From Caulobacter hibisci (GTDB lineage Bacteria; Pseudomonadota; Alphaproteobacteria; Caulobacterales; Caulobacteraceae), in contig NZ_JADWOX010000004.1 in the NCBI RefSeq assembly GCF_016135805.1, positions 1 through 64,000 on the forward strand: a stretch of DNA of 64,000 nt. Direction: 5' to 3'. The translations under genes were made by a program, and so were the position numbers. The notes under the pieces were generated by a model. The model was not told where the DNA came from, did no database searches, and saw only the letters and a program-made list of their open reading frames with translations. Position 1 is the first letter of the stretch. Every line of letters begins with the position of its first letter. Shown piece by piece: positions 1 to 11,294 of the stretch.

Positions 1-34
1 TGGCTTCGTCGAAACGGTATTCAAAACTCACATA

Positions 35-51
35 TCCGGGCGCAGCCCGGA
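35..51. repeat. short GC-rich hairpin at the left edge
   Basis: A perfect 7-bp stem (TCCGGGC / GCCCGGA) closes over a 3-nt loop. No T-run follows on either strand, so a terminator role for a gene left of the window is only possible. No gene is visible in bases 1-381; the stretch holds this hairpin and the repeat element next to it. Confidence 0.4.
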
Positions 52-115
52 CGCCCCGCGCCCTCTCCATCCCCTCAGCGGTTCACCGCGTGAGCATGAG
101 AAGTCGCGCGTCTAA

Positions 116-287
116 GGAACCTCCCCCCGTGGGGGAGGCGGCCGAAGGCCGGTGGGGGGACGTTCTCAGCTTCCGAGGCGTCGGCCAATTTCGCACCAAC
201 TCCCCCCCACCGATCGCTGCGCGATCGCCTCCCCCACAGGGGGAGGTTCCTCGCGAGTGGCACCACCTTCTCCCGCAAGGGGAGAAG
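116..287. repeat. compound palindromic intergenic repeat
   Basis: Arms at 116-160 and 201-250 are imperfect inverted copies of each other. Each arm contains two smaller hairpins, one of the CCTCCCCC-GGGGGAGG type and one with a variable stem. A further hairpin at 267-287 (CCTTCTCCC / GGGAGAAGG) is the same as the terminal hairpin of the elements near 10.2, 27.4 and 47.9 kb. The element fills most of the gap upstream of aspS. Open reading frames crossing it on both strands are by-products of the repeat. Confidence 0.8.
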
Positions 288-381
288 GATGAAACTCGCC
301 AGAATCCTTGACATAAACGCCCCCGCATGCGCCTTTCCGCGCCTTGCAAATCAACGCGTTTCAAAGCCTTTCATGACCACG

Positions 382-2211
382 ATGCACGCCTATCGCACCC
401 ATAACTGCGGCGCTCTTCGGGCCAGCGACACCAACGCCAATGTGCGTCTGTCGGGCTGGATCCACCGCAAGCGCGACCACGGCGGCCTGGTCTTTATCGA
501 CCTGCGCGACCACTACGGCCTGACCCAGCTGGTGCTGCACCCGGAGACCCCGGGCTTCGCCATCGTCGAGCGCCTGCGCGCCGAGAGCGTCATCCGCGTC
601 GATGGCCAGGTCGTGGCCCGCGACGCCAGCGTCGTGAACCCCAACCTGCCGACCGGCGAGATCGAGATCCGCGTCACCGACGTCGAGGTGCTATCGACCG
701 CCGACGAGCTGCCGCTGCCGGTCTTCGGAGAGCCGGACTATCCGGAAGAGATCCGCCTCAAGCACCGCTATCTCGACCTGCGCCGCGAGACCCTGCACAA
801 GAACATCGTGCTGCGCTCGCGGGTGATCCAGTCGATCCGCAACCGCATGTTCGCCCAGGGCTTCAACGAGTTCCAGACGCCGATCCTGACGGCCAGCTCG
901 CCGGAAGGCGCGCGCGACTTCCTGGTGCCCTCGCGCCTGCACCCCGAAAAGTTCTACGCGCTGCCCCAGGCGCCCCAGCAGTTCAAGCAGCTGCTGATGG
1001 TCTCGGGCTTCGACCGCTATTTCCAGATCGCCCCGTGCTTCCGCGACGAAGACCTGCGCGCCGACCGCTCGCTCGAGTTCTACCAGCTCGACGTCGAGAT
1101 GAGCTTCGTGACCCAGGAAGACGTGTTCGCGGCCATCGAGCCGGTGATGCACGGCATCTTCGAGGAGTTCGGCTCGGGCAAGCCGGTCTCGCCGATCAGC
1201 GAGGCCCACACCTTCACCAACGACTTTGGCCAGACCTTCGAGCACAAGGGCTTCGAGCGCCTGACCTATGCCCAGTCGATGGCCTGGTACGGCAGCGACA
1301 AGCCGGACCTGCGCAACCCGATCAAGATGGCCGACGTCTCCGAGCACTTCCGTGACGGCGGGTTCGGCCTGTTCGCCAAGATCCTCGGCGCCGACGCCAA
1401 GAACGCCATCTGGGCCATCCCGGCCCCGACCGGCGGCAGCCGCGCCTTCTGCGACCGCATGAACAGCTGGGCCCAGGGCGAAGGCCAGCCGGGCCTCGGC
1501 TACGTGTTCTGGTCGGAAGACCAGGGCGCCTGGGGCGGCCCGATCGCCAAGAACCTGGGTGAACCCACCCAGGCCCTGATGGAAAGCCTGGGCCTGGGCC
1601 AAGGCGACGCCGCCTTCTTCGTGGCCGGCGATCCAGCCGTGTTCGCCAAGTTCGCGGGTCTGGCCCGCACCCGCGTCGGCACCGAGCTGAAGCTGGTCGC
1701 CGAGGAGCAGTTCAAGTTCTGCTGGATCGTCGACTTCCCGATGTTCGAGTGGAACGAGGACGAGAAGCGCGTCGACTTCTCGCACAACCCGTTCTCGATG
1801 CCGCAAGGCGGTCTGGAAGCCCTGGAAGGCCAGGATCCCCTGACCATCCGCGCCTTCCAGTACGACATCGTCTGCAACGGCTACGAGCTGTGCTCGGGCG
1901 CGATCCGGAACCACAAGCCCGAGATCATGCTCAAGGCCTTCGAGCTGGCCGGCTACGGTCCTGAAGTGGTCGAGGAGCAGTTCGGCGGCATGCTCAACGC
2001 CTTCCGCTTCGGCGCCCCGCCGCACGGCGGTCTGGCCCCCGGCATCGACCGCATCGTCATGCTGCTGGCCGAGCAGGTCGCCATCCGCGAAGTCATCGCC
2101 TTCCCGCTGAACCAGCAGGGCCAGGACCTCCTGATGAACGCCCCGGCCAACGTGCTCGACAAGCAGCTCAAGGAACTGCACATCCGCACCGCCCCGCCGA
2201 TCAAGGTGTAA
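382..2211 (+). CDS. aspS: aspartyl-tRNA synthetase, probably the Asp/Asn non-discriminating type
   Basis: Class II aminoacyl-tRNA synthetase of about 609 residues that charges tRNA with aspartate in the cytoplasm. An N-terminal OB-fold anticodon-binding domain ([12 protein letters not shown] near residue 25) is followed by the catalytic domain ([10 protein letters not shown], motif 2 region) with the bacterial GAD insertion. The C-terminal class II motif 3 region reads [16 protein letters not shown]. The His of RDHGG is the residue found in non-discriminating enzymes such as that of Pseudomonas aeruginosa, which implies an indirect route to Asn-tRNA. I chose the second ATG (MHAYRTHNC); the ATG at 373 adds three residues, and neither has a clear Shine-Dalgarno sequence. 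A hairpin terminator follows directly. Confidence 0.96.
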   Translation: MHAYRTHNCGALRASDTNANVRLSGWIHRKRDHGGLVFIDLRDHYGLTQLVLHPETPGFAIVERLRAESVIRVDGQVVARDASVVNPNLPTGEIEIRVTDVEVLSTADELPLPVFGEPDYPEEIRLKHRYLDLRRETLHKNIVLRSRVIQSIRNRMFAQGFNEFQTPILTASSPEGARDFLVPSRLHPEKFYALPQAPQQFKQLLMVSGFDRYFQIAPCFRDEDLRADRSLEFYQLDVEMSFVTQEDVFAAIEPVMHGIFEEFGSGKPVSPISEAHTFTNDFGQTFEHKGFERLTYAQSMAWYGSDKPDLRNPIKMADVSEHFRDGGFGLFAKILGADAKNAIWAIPAPTGGSRAFCDRMNSWAQGEGQPGLGYVFWSEDQGAWGGPIAKNLGEPTQALMESLGLGQGDAAFFVAGDPAVFAKFAGLARTRVGTELKLVAEEQFKFCWIVDFPMFEWNEDEKRVDFSHNPFSMPQGGLEALEGQDPLTIRAFQYDIVCNGYELCSGAIRNHKPEIMLKAFELAGYGPEVVEEQFGGMLNAFRFGAPPHGGLAPGIDRIVMLLAEQVAIREVIAFPLNQQGQDLLMNAPANVLDKQLKELHIRTAPPIKV

Positions 2212-2234
2212 GGCGGTCTACAACGCTCAAAAAG

Positions 2235-2275
2235 GAAGCCCTCCGGCCGCAAGGCTCGGAGGGCTTCTTCGTTTT
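2235..2275. terminator. bidirectional Rho-independent terminator after aspS
   Basis: An 11-bp perfect stem (GAAGCCCTCCG / CGGAGGGCTTC) spans 2235-2267 and is followed by TTCGTTTT on the plus strand. On the minus strand it is followed by a T5 run, the complement of 2229-2233. It sits between the convergent ends of aspS and the pentapeptide-repeat gene and can serve both. Confidence 0.85.
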
Positions 2276-2290
2276 GGAAGGGAATAGGGC

Positions 2291-2788
2291 TTAGCGGCAG
2301 CGCGGGATCGACAGGCCGCGCGGCAGGGTCGTCGAGGCGTCGCCGCAGGCGCGGTTCAGCTGGGCTTGCGAAAGGCCGACGGCCCGGTCCATCTCGGCGC
2401 CTGAGAAGTTGACGCCCGACAGGTCGGCGCCGGCGAAGCTGGCCCCTTCCAGATAGGCGCCGACGAAGGTGGCGTTGGTCAGGTTGGTCCGGGCGAAGCT
2501 GGCGCCGCCGAACACGCCGCCATAGGCGTTGACGTCGCGCAGGTCGCCGCCGGTGAAGCGGGTGCGGCCCATCACCGCCAGCGACAGGTCGGCCTGGCGC
2601 AGGCGGGCGCCGGCCAGGTTCTTGCCCTTCAGGGTCAGGCCCGACAGGTCGGCCTGGAAGAGGTTGCACTTGGGGCAGTCGGCCCCGCGGCGCACGCGCT
2701 CGATCTGGCCGGCGTTCTGCGCCAGGGCGGGACCGGCCAGGGCCAGGGTCGACAGCGCGGCGGCGGCGAGGAGGGCCTGCGGTTTCAT
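2291..2788 (-). CDS. secreted pentapeptide-repeat protein
   Basis: A 165-residue protein with a Sec signal peptide (MKPQALLAAAALSTLALAG, ending in an ALA-type cleavage site). The mature part contains a CPKC motif near residue 38, then about fifteen A(D/N)LxX-type pentapeptide repeats such as ADLSGVNFSG and ANLTNATFVG, which form a right-handed quadrilateral beta-helix. The CPKC pair could bind metal or form a disulfide. A start at 2824 would add 12 residues ahead of the signal peptide, so I take the ATG at 2788. Its location should be periplasmic; the function is unknown. Confidence 0.85.
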   Translation of the reverse strand: MKPQALLAAAALSTLALAGPALAQNAGQIERVRRGADCPKCNLFQADLSGLTLKGKNLAGARLRQADLSLAVMGRTRFTGGDLRDVNAYGGVFGGASFARTNLTNATFVGAYLEGASFAGADLSGVNFSGAEMDRAVGLSQAQLNRACGDASTTLPRGLSIPRCR

Positions 2789-2871
2789 TTCGGCACGCGT
2801 CCTTGGCGAAGAGAGGGGCCACATACGAGGCTTGCCGTCATCGCAGCAAGCCCCGCGCCAAAAACTGGGCG

Positions 2872-5604
2872 TCAGCCGCGCGGAGAAGGCCGCTCGGCCT
2901 GGCCGTTGCAGCTTTCGCAGACCACCAGCCCGCCCTTGCGGCTCAGGGCGACGTCGCCGCAGGCCGGGCAGATGTCGGCCTGGTCGGCCGCCGCGTTGGT
3001 CTTGGCCTCTTCGCCCTTGCGGCGTCCGAAGGCGGCGAAGACCAGATTGTCGGGCGTGGCGCCGCGCGAGAAGCCCTTGGAAATGAACTTCGAGGCGGGC
3101 AGGGGCGCGGGATCCTCGGTCTCGCCCTCGGCTTCGGCGGTGGTCTTGCCCCGGCCCAGGCCGTCGGCGTCGAACTCCTGCGGGTCGCCGTTGGCCAAGT
3201 CGTCGCGGCCCAGATAGGAGACGCCTAGTTCACGGAAGATATAGTCGAGGATCGAGGTCGCCGACTTGATCGAGTCGTTGCCCGTCACCGGCCCGGCCGG
3301 CTCGAACTTGGTGAAGACATAGGCGTCGACGAACTCGTCCAGCGGCACGCCGTGCTGCAGACCCAGCGACACGGCGATGGCGAAGTTGTTCATCAACGAC
3401 CGGAAGGCGGCGCCTTCCTTGTGCATGTCGATGAAGATCTCGCCGACCTCGCCGTCCTCGTATTCGCCGGTATGCAGGTAAACCTTGTGACCGCCGACGG
3501 CCGCCTTCTGGATATAGCCCTTGCGGCGGTCGGGCAGCTTGCGGCGCTCGCGCCGGCGCTCGACGACCTTCTCGACCACCCGCTCGGTGACGATCGGCTC
3601 CGGCGGCCGGGCGCGCGGCGCTTCGGCGGGGGCTTCGGGCAGGGCGAGGGTGAAGCCGACCGGGGCCTTGGCGCGCGACAGCCGCAGGGCGCGGACGCCG
3701 GCGCGGGCGGCCGAGGCTTGCAGCCGCAGCAGGTCGCTGGGGCGGGCGTCGAACGGCGCGACCAGGGCCAGCGGCGACGGCGCGCAGGCGAAGGCCTCGA
3801 CGGCGGCCGTGAAGGCGATGCGGTCGGCCTGGCTCGGCGCCTCGAAGGCGCGGAACAGGGCCTGGGCGTCCGGCGTCAGGGCGGGGCAGTCATGAACCTG
3901 TCCGGTCCCGACGGCGTGAGCTTGCGCCGCGGCGATGATCTCCGGCGCGAAGCCGGCGAAGGCCAGGGTGTCGAACGCCGCATCGGCCAGGGCCTCGGCG
4001 GGCGCGCCCAGAACGTCGCTGAGGAAATCCGCGCCGACGACGGCGGGAGCGAAGGCCGCGCGCAAGTCGCCGGTCGAACGCAGGGCCGCTTCGGCCAGGC
4101 CGATCTCGTGGCCGGTGAAGCCGACGGCGGCCAGGGCGCGATGGTCCAGGCCCGGCGCGTCTTCCAGCGAGCCGGCGCCCAGGGCGTGCAGCCGCGCGGC
4201 GTCGAGATCGCCGCCGACGGCGAGCAAGGCGGCTTGCGCCGCGCCCGACAGTTGGCGCACGGCCACGCCGTCGAGGGTCTCGGCTGCCTGAACGAGGCTC
4301 CAGGCGCCGTCCAGGCCCGGCTTGGCGCCCAGGCGCAGGGCGGTCTCGGCCTCCTCGAAGGCGGCGACGATCCCGGTCCCGCGCAGGCCATGGGCACGCA
4401 CGGCGATCACGGCGTGTTCCAGCGCGGCGGCGGCCTCGACGGCCAGGGGCGCGTCTAGCTTGGCGGCCAGAGCGGCGCGATCGGCGAGGGCGGTCGTGAT
4501 GCGCTGACGATCGGCGGTGAAGCTCTCGGCGGCGCCGAGGGCTTGGGCGACCTCGGCCGAGGCGGCCAGGGCCTCGCCGGCGGCCAGGGCCCACAGCGCG
4601 GCGGCGGCTTGCTGTCCGGCGAGCGTGGCGGGCGACAGGCCCTGGGCGAGCAGCCAGTCGCCGACGCCGGCCAGGCTCAGCGCTACGGCGCCGTCGGCGG
4701 GACGTTCCAGTTCGAGGGCCACTGTCCACAGGCGAACGACGTGGCGGAAGCCCGCCGCGTCGAAACCTTCGTCGCCGAGGAAGACGGCGGCGTTGACGGC
4801 GACCCGGGCGGCCGCGCCGGCGGACAGGTGATCGGCGTCGGCGGGCGACAGGGCCAGCACCAGGGCGCCAGTCTCCCAACTGGCTCGTGCGGCCAAGGCC
4901 GAGGCGTCATCGCCGGCGGCGACGTCGGCCGGTTCGGCCAAGCCTAGAAGCGGTGTCGGACGGGCCGGCTCGCGCAGCGGCGTGGAGAAGCCGGCGGCGC
5001 CGGCCGAAGCGACGGCGTCGGCGATGCTGGCGTCGCTGGCGCCGGCCAGACGTGCGCGCTGGGCGGCGCGGGTCAGGGCGACGTTGCGGGCGGGATCGGC
5101 GCAGGCCCGGGCGTCGCCCTCGCAGCGCAGGACGGCGTCGGACACGGCGGTCAGGGCCGCTTCCAACTGGGCGGCGGCTTCCAGCGCCAAGCGGCCGGCG
5201 CGAGCCTGGCTGACATGCTCGGCGGCGGCGGCGCGGAACTCGATGGCCGAGATCGGCAGGGGCGCGGGCAGGGGGGGGGCCGCCCCGGCGGGCGCTGCCA
5301 GACCGGCGAGCAGGCTGTCGACCAGATCTGCAGCGAAGGCGCGGGCGTCGTTTTCCGAGGCGAACAGGCCAGCCTCGCGACCGGCCTTGGCCAGGCGCGC
5401 GGCATAGCGCTCGGGGGCGCCGTCCAGCGCGATTTCCGGATCGGCTTCGCCCGGCGCGGCCGTGTCGGCCCAGTCCAGCCAGGCCTCGACGCGCGCGTCG
5501 GTCCAGCCCAGCGGAGCCAGGGTTTCGACGAAGCGGTCGGGCCGCTCGATCTCGCGCAGGTCGATTTCCGGCGCTTGGCCGGTGAGGAGTCGTTCAAAGC
5601 GCAT
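2872..5604 (-). CDS. class II ribonucleotide reductase (NrdJ)-derived protein lacking the catalytic cysteine; keeps the TSCPD and zinc-ribbon C-terminus
   Basis: About 910 residues, Ala-rich. The last ~200 residues are unmistakably the NrdJ C-terminus: [20 protein letters not shown], the TSCPD domain ([19 protein letters not shown]), and a terminal CPACG...CESC zinc ribbon. The middle still follows NrdJ in places, for example [14 protein letters not shown] near residue 283 and a segment from about 545 ([20 protein letters not shown]). Where NrdJ has its Cys-containing TACNLASLNLLKF segment, this protein reads [13 protein letters not shown] (about residues 259-271), and no NPCG-like segment is seen. 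I infer a pseudoenzyme, perhaps a regulator or partner of a true NrdJ. An ATG at 5634 would add 10 residues; neither start has a good ribosome site. Confidence 0.8.
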   Translation of the reverse strand: MRFERLLTGQAPEIDLREIERPDRFVETLAPLGWTDARVEAWLDWADTAAPGEADPEIALDGAPERYAARLAKAGREAGLFASENDARAFAADLVDSLLAGLAAPAGAAPPLPAPLPISAIEFRAAAAEHVSQARAGRLALEAAAQLEAALTAVSDAVLRCEGDARACADPARNVALTRAAQRARLAGASDASIADAVASAGAAGFSTPLREPARPTPLLGLAEPADVAAGDDASALAARASWETGALVLALSPADADHLSAGAAARVAVNAAVFLGDEGFDAAGFRHVVRLWTVALELERPADGAVALSLAGVGDWLLAQGLSPATLAGQQAAAALWALAAGEALAASAEVAQALGAAESFTADRQRITTALADRAALAAKLDAPLAVEAAAALEHAVIAVRAHGLRGTGIVAAFEEAETALRLGAKPGLDGAWSLVQAAETLDGVAVRQLSGAAQAALLAVGGDLDAARLHALGAGSLEDAPGLDHRALAAVGFTGHEIGLAEAALRSTGDLRAAFAPAVVGADFLSDVLGAPAEALADAAFDTLAFAGFAPEIIAAAQAHAVGTGQVHDCPALTPDAQALFRAFEAPSQADRIAFTAAVEAFACAPSPLALVAPFDARPSDLLRLQASAARAGVRALRLSRAKAPVGFTLALPEAPAEAPRARPPEPIVTERVVEKVVERRRERRKLPDRRKGYIQKAAVGGHKVYLHTGEYEDGEVGEIFIDMHKEGAAFRSLMNNFAIAVSLGLQHGVPLDEFVDAYVFTKFEPAGPVTGNDSIKSATSILDYIFRELGVSYLGRDDLANGDPQEFDADGLGRGKTTAEAEGETEDPAPLPASKFISKGFSRGATPDNLVFAAFGRRKGEEAKTNAAADQADICPACGDVALSRKGGLVVCESCNGQAERPSPRG

Positions 5605-5826
5605 GGGCCGATTCCGCGGCGGGTGCTTCGTCATGGTGTCAACCCTAAACCGTGGGTCGGTAACCATCAATAGATGTTGGGGCTGTCCACACGCCTGTCC
5701 ACAACATCTTGAAGTCGCGTGTCGCGTCGCCTCGGCTGGACGCTGGCGGCGCGGCGACCTATAGTCCGCCCGCTTCGCGCCGCGCTTTTTCGGTCGCGAA
5801 GGCCTTTGCCAGATGGATGCCGCGCA

Positions 5827-6222
5827 GTGCTGAAAGCGATCTTCACGTGGTGGAATGGTGCGACCCTGGGTCAGCGCTTCCACATTTCCCGTCGGGGCGT
5901 GTTCGTGGGTCAGGACGAATTCGGCAACCGCTACTTCGAAGCCCGGGACAACAAGGACAGCTACGACGACCGCAAGCGTCGTTGGGTGATCTATGACGGC
6001 TATGCCGAGGCGTCCAAGGTTCCGCCCGATTGGAGCGGCTGGCTGCACTACACCTTCGACGAGCCGCCGACCGAAGTTCCGCTGAAGCGCCGCGCCTGGG
6101 AGAAGGACCACCTTCCGAACCTGACCGGCACCGTCCACGCCTGGCGTCCGAAGGGCGCCATCGGCCGCGGCGGCGAGCGCGCCGTCGCCACCAGCGACTA
6201 TCAGTCCTGGTCGCCGGAATAA
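5827..6222 (+). CDS. NADH:ubiquinone oxidoreductase NDUFA12 family protein
   Basis: A 131-residue homologue of the accessory complex I subunit NDUFA12 (B17.2), found in alphaproteobacteria and mitochondria and acting at the inner membrane face of complex I. Recognisable segments are [20 protein letters not shown] near the N-terminus, then [19 protein letters not shown] and [11 protein letters not shown]. The likely start is the GTG at 5827, which gives the family's usual length; an upstream ATG at 5719 gives an unrelated Arg-rich extension. Its stop codon lies one base before the ATG of the DUF2155 gene, so the two are cotranscribed. Confidence 0.92.
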   Translation: MLKAIFTWWNGATLGQRFHISRRGVFVGQDEFGNRYFEARDNKDSYDDRKRRWVIYDGYAEASKVPPDWSGWLHYTFDEPPTEVPLKRRAWEKDHLPNLTGTVHAWRPKGAIGRGGERAVATSDYQSWSPE

Positions 6223-6223
6223 G

Positions 6224-6883
6224 ATGAGCCTCAAGCGGCGCAGCCTGCAGGGCGCGGCGATCCTGGTCGCCGCAGTCCCGTTCGCCGTCGGCGCCGCCTG
6301 GGCGCTGCAGGCCGCTCCGCAGCAGGCGCGGCAGGTGCAGCAGCCGCCCGTGGCCGTGACGCCGCCAGCGGCCCAGCCGGCTCCGGTCGCTCCGGCGCCC
6401 AAGCCGGTCCAGCAGGCCGCGCCGACCACCGTCGCGCCGCCGCCCGAGCCTTCGCCGCCGCCGGCCGCCGAGCCCGTGCCGGCCAAGCCCGTCGCCACCG
6501 CTCCCGCCAAGCCCGTCGAGCCCGCCAAGCGCGGCCGCTATGGCGTGGCCATCATCCAGGCGCTGGACAAGGTCACGACCGAGACCATGCGCTTCGAGGT
6601 CCCGGTGGGGCAGCCGATCCGTTACAAGACACTGGTCTTCACGGTGCGGGCCTGCGAGGCCACGGCCGCCGACGAGGTCGCGCCCGACCAGATCGCCTAC
6701 CTGACCATCGACACCCAGCCGAAAGCCCTGCCGGGGCGCGCCGCGCCGCCCGGACGCCAGGTGTTCAAGGGCTGGATGTACGCCAGTTCGCCGGGCCTGA
6801 ACCCGCTAGAGCATCCGGTCTATGACGCCTGGCTTATCGCCTGCAAGACGTCGGCCCCGGTCGCGGCCGGTCCCAGCAAGTAG
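6224..6883 (+). CDS. DUF2155 domain protein, exported
   Basis: A 219-residue protein with an N-terminal signal or anchor (residues 8-28), a Pro/Ala/Lys-rich linker (about 30-105), and a C-terminal DUF2155 domain ([20 protein letters not shown] to VYDAWLIAC). The two Cys (CEA and ACK) may pair in the periplasm. DUF2155 genes sit beside NDUFA12, aat and accBC in many alphaproteobacteria, as here; the function is not known. The ATG follows the preceding stop by one base. The last 64 bases overlap the end of the convergent aat gene. Confidence 0.88.
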   Translation: MSLKRRSLQGAAILVAAVPFAVGAAWALQAAPQQARQVQQPPVAVTPPAAQPAPVAPAPKPVQQAAPTTVAPPPEPSPPPAAEPVPAKPVATAPAKPVEPAKRGRYGVAIIQALDKVTTETMRFEVPVGQPIRYKTLVFTVRACEATAADEVAPDQIAYLTIDTQPKALPGRAAPPGRQVFKGWMYASSPGLNPLEHPVYDAWLIACKTSAPVAAGPSK

Positions 6884-7473
6884 AAGTCGGATTCAGCCAG
6901 CAGGGCCTTGGACAGCCGTCGCTTGTAGTCGGCGCGCGAGATCTCCTGCGTGCCGAACTGCGCCAGGTGGTCGGTGATGAACTGGGTGTCCAGCAGCTTG
7001 TAGCCGCCGACCAGCAGCCGGCCGACCAGGTGCACCAGCGCCACCTTGCTGGCGTCGCGGGCGGTAGAGAACATGCTCTCGCCGAAGAAGGCCGCGCCCA
7101 ACGAGACGCCGTAGAGCCCGCCGACCAACTGCCCGTCCTTCCAGCACTCGACGCTGTGGGCGCGGCCGGCGGCGTAGAGCATGCCGTACATCTTCTGGAT
7201 CGGGGCGTTGATCCAGGTCTCCAGCCGTCCGGGACGCGAGGAGGCGCAGGCCTCGACCACGGCGTCGAAGGCGGTGTCGACGCGGACCTCGAAGGGCTCG
7301 CCGCGGACGGTGCGGGCCAGGCGACGGGGCACGTGCATGGCCTCGAGGGGCAGCACGCCGCGCCATTGCGGGTCTATGAGGAAGAGGCGCTCGTCATGGC
7401 GAGCGTCGGCCATGGGAAAGACGCCGCGTTCGTAGCAGGCGACGAGGTCGTCGAGGCCGAAGGCGTCGTCCAT
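6820..7473 (-). CDS. aat: leucyl/phenylalanyl-tRNA--protein transferase
   Basis: A 217-residue enzyme that transfers Leu or Phe from tRNA to N-terminal Arg or Lys of proteins, marking them for ClpAP through the N-end rule. Diagnostic segments are the N-terminal YERGVFPM, the [16 protein letters not shown] block, [18 protein letters not shown], and [19 protein letters not shown]. Length and start fit the family. Its final 64 bases (21 codons) overlap the end of the DUF2155 gene on the other strand, where it encodes [19 protein letters not shown]. Confidence 0.95.
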   Translation of the reverse strand: MDDAFGLDDLVACYERGVFPMADARHDERLFLIDPQWRGVLPLEAMHVPRRLARTVRGEPFEVRVDTAFDAVVEACASSRPGRLETWINAPIQKMYGMLYAAGRAHSVECWKDGQLVGGLYGVSLGAAFFGESMFSTARDASKVALVHLVGRLLVGGYKLLDTQFITDHLAQFGTQEISRADYKRRLSKALLAESDFYLLGPAATGADVLQAISQAS

Positions 7474-7561
7474 GGGCGGTTCAGTCGATCCTTGAGCCTT
7501 CAGAGCGTGATGGCCGCCGAAACCGGCATTCCCTTTCGGCGATCACGCTCCGAGCGTCATC

Positions 7562-7590
7562 CGCCGGCTCCCGGTGTGCGGGAGCCGGCG
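7562..7590. terminator. perfect 12-bp hairpin downstream of accC
   Basis: CGCCGGCTCCCG and CGGGAGCCGGCG pair perfectly around a GTGTG loop. It lies 15 bases after the end of accC on the minus strand. No T-run follows on that strand, so it may stabilise a 3' end rather than act as a classical terminator. Confidence 0.4.
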
Positions 7591-7604
7591 AAGACATTAA
7601 GGCC

Positions 7605-8948
<1,344 letters not shown>

Positions 8949-8953
8949 GATCG

Positions 8954-9460
8954 TTACTCGATGACGACGAGCGGCTCGCCGAACTCGACGGGCTGGGCGT
9001 CGGCGACCAGGATCTCGACGATCTTGCCAGCCTTGGGGGCGCTGATCGGGTTCATGGTCTTCATGGCTTCGACGATCAGCAGGGTCTGGCCGGCGTTGAC
9101 CGTGTCGCCCACCTTGATGAAGGCGTCGGCGCCCGGCTGCGGCGAGAGATAGGCGGTGCCGACCATCGGCGACTTCACCGCGTCGCCACGGACGGCGGCG
9201 GGCGCCGGGGCGGCGGCTGGGGCTTCGGCGGCGGGCGCGGCCGGGGCGGCCAGCGGGGCGGCGACAGCGGCCGGCGCGGCCTGGACGTAGGTGGCGACCG
9301 GGGCGGCGGTCAGTTCGCGGGCGACGCGGATCTTCAGGCCGCCGTGCTCGACCTCGATCTCGGTCAGGCCGGTGTCCTTCAGGATGTCGGCCAGCTTGCG
9401 AACCAGGCGGGCGTCGATCGACGGGGCTTCGACCGTCTCGGGGGCCTTCGGATTGGACAT
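8954..9460 (-). CDS. accB: acetyl-CoA carboxylase, biotin carboxyl carrier protein
   Basis: A 168-residue carrier for the biotin shuttled between AccC and the carboxyltransferase. A short N-terminal domain ([20 protein letters not shown]) is followed by an Ala/Pro-rich flexible linker (about residues 60-95). The C-terminal biotinyl domain has the thumb-like hallmark and EAMKTMN, whose Lys is the biotinylation site. It is the first gene of accB-accC, 39 bases downstream of aroQ on the same strand. Confidence 0.97.
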   Translation of the reverse strand: MSNPKAPETVEAPSIDARLVRKLADILKDTGLTEIEVEHGGLKIRVARELTAAPVATYVQAAPAAVAAPLAAPAAPAAEAPAAAPAPAAVRGDAVKSPMVGTAYLSPQPGADAFIKVGDTVNAGQTLLIVEAMKTMNPISAPKAGKIVEILVADAQPVEFGEPLVVIE

Positions 9461-9499
9461 TGACTCGTACCTTATGGTTCTGGGCCGGGAGCGCGGACG

Positions 9500-9943
9500 T
9501 CAGTCGGCGCTGATCAGTCCGGCGGCGGCCTCGATGGCCAGTTCATAGCTTGCAGCGCCGAAGCCCGAGACCAGGCCCGTCGCGGCAAGCGAAACGAAGG
9601 TGTGGCGACGGAACTCCTCCCGCGCCGCAGGGTTCGACAGGTGACACTCGATGACCGGGATGTTCAAGGTCTTCAGGGCGTCGAGGAGGGCGATGGAGGT
9701 ATGTCCATAACCCGCCGGATTGATCACGAGCGCGCTGGCCTCGGTGCGAGCCTCCTGCACCCAGTCGATCAGCACGCCTTCGTGATTGCTCTGCCGGAAC
9801 ACGACGGAAAGCCCCCTGGCCGCGGCCCGCGCTTCGCAGCGCTTGCGCACGTCGTCCAAGGTGTCCTTGCCGTAGATCTCGGGCTCCCGCGTTCCCAACA
9901 GGTTGAGATTGGGCCCGCTCAGCACATGGATCGGTTTGACCAT
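9500..9943 (-). CDS. aroQ: 3-dehydroquinate dehydratase, type II
   Basis: A 147-residue cytosolic enzyme that dehydrates 3-dehydroquinate in the shikimate pathway. The N-terminal [19 protein letters not shown] carries the active-site Asn and Arg and the Tyr of the lid. Further conserved parts are [24 protein letters not shown], and [19 protein letters not shown] with the catalytic His. The start and length are typical. aroQ precedes accBC on the minus strand, a common alphaproteobacterial order, and is divergent from thiS. Confidence 0.97.
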   Translation of the reverse strand: MVKPIHVLSGPNLNLLGTREPEIYGKDTLDDVRKRCEARAAARGLSVVFRQSNHEGVLIDWVQEARTEASALVINPAGYGHTSIALLDALKTLNIPVIECHLSNPAAREEFRRHTFVSLAATGLVSGFGAASYELAIEAAAGLISAD

Positions 9944-10021
9944 TCGGCTCCGCCGTCGATTCCGGAGGTCTTGTATAGCCGGTTCCCTCGCGTCACAAGC
10001 ATGCCTCGCTTCGGAGGTGAG

Positions 10022-10222
10022 ATGAGACTTCTACTGAACGGCGAAGACCGCCAATTCGACGGCGTCGCCAGCATCGCCGATCTGGTGGCCGCCCTTGGCC
10101 TGGACGCGCGCAAGGTGGCGGTCGAACGCAACCTCGAGATCGCCCCGCGCTCGCTCTATGCGGATACGGCGCTGGCGGACGGGGACCGGATCGAGATCGT
10201 GACGTTCATCGGGGGGGGGTGA
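10022..10222 (+). CDS. thiS: sulfur carrier protein ThiS
   Basis: A 66-residue ubiquitin-like protein that carries sulfur as a C-terminal thiocarboxylate for thiazole synthesis in thiamine biosynthesis. It begins [15 protein letters not shown] and ends [10 protein letters not shown] with the required terminal Gly-Gly. The ATG at 10022 has GGAGGTG just upstream; earlier in-frame starts are ruled out by the family length. It lies in front of thiG, but a 160-bp palindromic repeat is inserted between the two. Confidence 0.93.
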   Translation: MRLLLNGEDRQFDGVASIADLVAALGLDARKVAVERNLEIAPRSLYADTALADGDRIEIVTFIGGG

Positions 10223-10230
10223 TTTCCAGG

Positions 10231-10392
10231 TCCTTCTCCCCTTGCGGGAGAAGGTGGCGACGAAGTCGACGGATGAGGGGTTTCTAGGATGGGAGACGCT
10301 CCGCCCCGCCTGACCACTGCACGCGGCTTTGAGATCTGAGAGACCCCTCACCCGACCTGCTTCGCAGGCCACCCTCTCCCGCAAGGGGAGAG
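10231..10392. repeat. long palindromic intergenic repeat between thiS and thiG
   Basis: The terminal hairpins are CCTTCTCCCC-TTGCG-GGAGAAGG on the left and CCTCTCCCGCAAGGGGAGAGG on the right. They are inverted copies, each flanked inside by a second hairpin with a variable stem and a GAGGGGT/ACCCCTC box. The centre shares a CTCTCAGA-type segment, inverted, with the element at 47918-48080. The element should form a strong cruciform or RNA hairpin inside a thiamine transcription unit. Confidence 0.85.
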
Positions 10393-10454
10393 GAAACGGG
10401 TGGCGGAACCTCTACGGATTTGAATCCGCGCCTGCCCAGGCGTAAACCGGCCGG

Positions 10455-11270
10455 ATGAACGCGCACGTCTCCCCCGAATCCGCCGCCCCGGCCGCTGAGG
10501 CTGAAGAAACCTGGACCGTCGCCGGCCGCACCTTCCGCTCGCGCCTGATCGTGGGCACCGGCAAGTACAAGGACTATGCGACCAACGCCGCCGCCGCCCG
10601 CGCGGCCGGGGCCGAGATCGTCACCGTGGCGGTGCGCCGGGTGAACCTCACCGATCCGAACCAGCCGCTGCTGGTCGACTACGTCAAGCCGAGCGAATTC
10701 ACCTATCTGCCTAACACCGCGGGCTGCTTCACCGGCGAGGACGCCGTGCGCACCCTGCGCCTGGCCCGCGAGGCCGGCGGCTGGGACCTGGTGAAGCTGG
10801 AGGTGCTGAGCGACCCCAAGACCCTCTATCCGGACATGGAAGAGACCCTGCGCTCGCTGAAGCTGCTGGTCTCTGACGGCTTCCAGGTGATGGTCTACTG
10901 CTCGGACGACCCGGTCTACGCCCGCAAGCTGGAAGAGGCCGGCGCGGTGGCGATCATGCCGCTGGGCGCGCCGATCGGCTCGGGCCTGGGCATCCAGAAC
11001 CGGGTGAACCTGCGGATCATCGTCGAGAACGCAGGCGTGCCCGTGCTGGTCGACGCCGGCGTCGGCACGGCCTCGGACGCGGCCATCGGCATGGAGCTGG
11101 GCTGCGACGCCATCCTGATGAACACCGCCATCGCCGAGGCCAAGGACCCGATCCGCATGGCCAAGGCCATGAAGCATGCGGTGATCGCCGGGCGGGAGGC
11201 CTATCTGGCCGGGCGGATGCAGAAGCGGCTCTACGCCGATCCGAGCTCGCCGCTTGGCGGGTTGATCTAG
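10455..11270 (+). CDS. thiG: thiazole synthase
   Basis: A 271-residue TIM-barrel enzyme that builds the thiamine thiazole phosphate from deoxyxylulose phosphate, dehydroglycine and ThiS thiocarboxylate. It has [15 protein letters not shown] near residue 31, and the Schiff-base Lys region [16 protein letters not shown]. Conserved C-terminal parts are [35 protein letters not shown] and [17 protein letters not shown]. The N-terminal ~22 residues are Ala/Glu-rich and extra; a later start is possible. Confidence 0.96.
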   Translation: MNAHVSPESAAPAAEAEETWTVAGRTFRSRLIVGTGKYKDYATNAAAARAAGAEIVTVAVRRVNLTDPNQPLLVDYVKPSEFTYLPNTAGCFTGEDAVRTLRLAREAGGWDLVKLEVLSDPKTLYPDMEETLRSLKLLVSDGFQVMVYCSDDPVYARKLEEAGAVAIMPLGAPIGSGLGIQNRVNLRIIVENAGVPVLVDAGVGTASDAAIGMELGCDAILMNTAIAEAKDPIRMAKAMKHAVIAGREAYLAGRMQKRLYADPSSPLGGLI

Positions 11271-11294
11271 CTTAAGCCAAAGTTCCCCAAATCT

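Noticed and set aside
691..2181. 496-codon minus-strand frame opposite aspS
   Set aside because: It mirrors the codon pattern of aspS and has no recognisable motif; a usual GC-rich shadow frame.
2803..5673. Several plus-strand frames (141 to 368 codons) opposite the NrdJ-like gene
   Set aside because: Gly/Arg-rich translations without motifs; the minus-strand protein has a clear TSCPD and zinc ribbon.
5635..6528. N-terminal extension of the NrdJ-like frame to 6528
   Set aside because: The extra 300 residues are the antisense of the NDUFA12 and DUF2155 genes and are low complexity.
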